Shown: piece after piece, positions 6,178 through 6,515 of the stretch | Numbering within the stretch: position 1 is the stretch's first letter | Layout: the number at the start of each line of letters is the position of its first letter | Assembly: GCA_903853285.1 (NCBI GenBank) | Contig: CAINTF010000083.1 | Location: forward strand, 1 to 6,515 | Direction of reading: 5' to 3' | DNA from: an uncultured Acidimicrobium sp. | GTDB lineage: Bacteria > Actinomycetota > Acidimicrobiia > Acidimicrobiales > Ilumatobacteraceae | Length of the DNA stretch: 6,515 nucleotides | Program-made: the position numbers and the translations under genes | The notes under the pieces: generated by a model | Databases searched by the model: none | Told to the model about the DNA's origin: nothing | The model's input: only the letters and a program-made list of their open reading frames with translations

Positions 6178-6515
6178 ATGGTTGACCGAAAGGTTGCAGT
6201 TCTTCGTGCCGATGCTTCTGGCTTAATTGGCGTTGGTCATGTCATGCGTTCACTCGCCCTGGGTGAGGCAATGCGAGATGCTGGTTTTGACGTCGTGCTT
6301 GCCTCTGTTGATCTTCCAGCAGGGATACGTGAGGAAGCGCATAAATGCGGAATCTCTGTTGTCGATTTGCAGTGTGAACCCTTTGGATCCGATGATGCTT
6401 TAGCAACACTTTCGCTCAACGGAGCAGTACTTGTTATTGACGGCTACAAATTTGAACGTGAGTTCTTTGAGATTCTTGAAAAGGGATCAAACAATTTTGT
6501 TGTCGTTGACGACAA
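6178..6515 (+). CDS. PseG/SpsG-like sugar-nucleotide hydrolase or glycosyltransferase, N-terminal fragment (3' truncated)
   Basis: The frame from ATG 6178 stays open to the window edge (112 codons plus two bases, roughly a third of the usual length). It begins MVDRKVAVLRADASGLIGVG followed by HVMRSLALGEAMRDAGF, the signature of the PseG/SpsG group (GT-B fold, MurG-like): R-x-D-x-S-xx-IG-x-GHVMR. His21 aligns with His17 of C. jejuni PseG, the proposed catalytic residue for removing UDP from a diacetamido-trideoxy-altrose in pseudaminic acid synthesis. Further along are GSDDA (70-74) and LVIDGYKFERE (85-95). DGYxF replaces the DHYG of C. jejuni PseG, so the substrate is uncertain and I give no gene symbol. 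No signal peptide or membrane segment is seen; it is probably cytosolic. It lies 50 nt after rpsJ on the same strand with AAGG upstream. Base composition drifts more AT-rich than the ribosomal genes, consistent with a less expressed gene. Confidence 0.85.
   Translation, partial: MVDRKVAVLRADASGLIGVGHVMRSLALGEAMRDAGFDVVLASVDLPAGIREEAHKCGISVVDLQCEPFGSDDALATLSLNGAVLVIDGYKFEREFFEILEKGSNNFVVVDD

Overview
The window is a stretch of bacterial core gene-expression DNA, all on the + strand. It holds the 3' part of rpoC, the complete str cluster rpsL-rpsG-fusA-tuf, rpsJ as the next gene, and the first 112 codons of a PseG/SpsG-like sugar-nucleotide enzyme that runs off the right edge. No tRNA, rRNA, CRISPR array, transposase or long repeat is visible.

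The organism is most likely an actinobacterium. EF-Tu carries the stretches [26 protein letters not shown] and FNNYRPQF that I associate with actinobacterial EF-Tu. S12 begins MPTIQQL and ends RYGAKKK, and S7 is the 156-residue form ending AHYRW. The beta' trigger loop lacks the large insertion found in proteobacteria. Base composition looks moderate (near 50% GC by eye), well below Streptomyces or Mycobacterium. Leucine is mostly TTG/CTC/CTT and proline mostly CCA. A low-GC lineage such as an aquatic Acidimicrobiia would fit, but I infer that rank and cannot prove it here.

Layout: rpoC (1-1401, 5' truncated) starts at the edge of the bridge helix and includes the trigger loop. A 165-nt spacer with two potential stem-loops precedes rpsL (1567-1935, GTG start). 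rpsG (1956-2426) follows after 20 nt, fusA (2457-4541) after 30 nt, tuf (4607-5791) after 65 nt with a good Shine-Dalgarno, and rpsJ (5813-6127) after 21 nt. After a 50-nt leader that can fold in two competing ways comes the pseG-like fragment (6178 to the edge).

RNA polymerase beta', three small-subunit proteins and the two main elongation factors are all growth-rate-linked products, and the tight one-direction packing suggests co-transcription from rpsL to rpsJ. The oddities are three. A glycan-type gene sits where rplC of the S10 operon would normally follow rpsJ. S12 has arginine at position 88, where lysine is usual and where Lys-to-Arg is a known streptomycin-resistance change. The rpsL-rpsG and tuf-rpsJ gaps are too short for the E. 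coli-type S7 and L4 autoregulatory leaders. I see no clearly new multi-gene system here.
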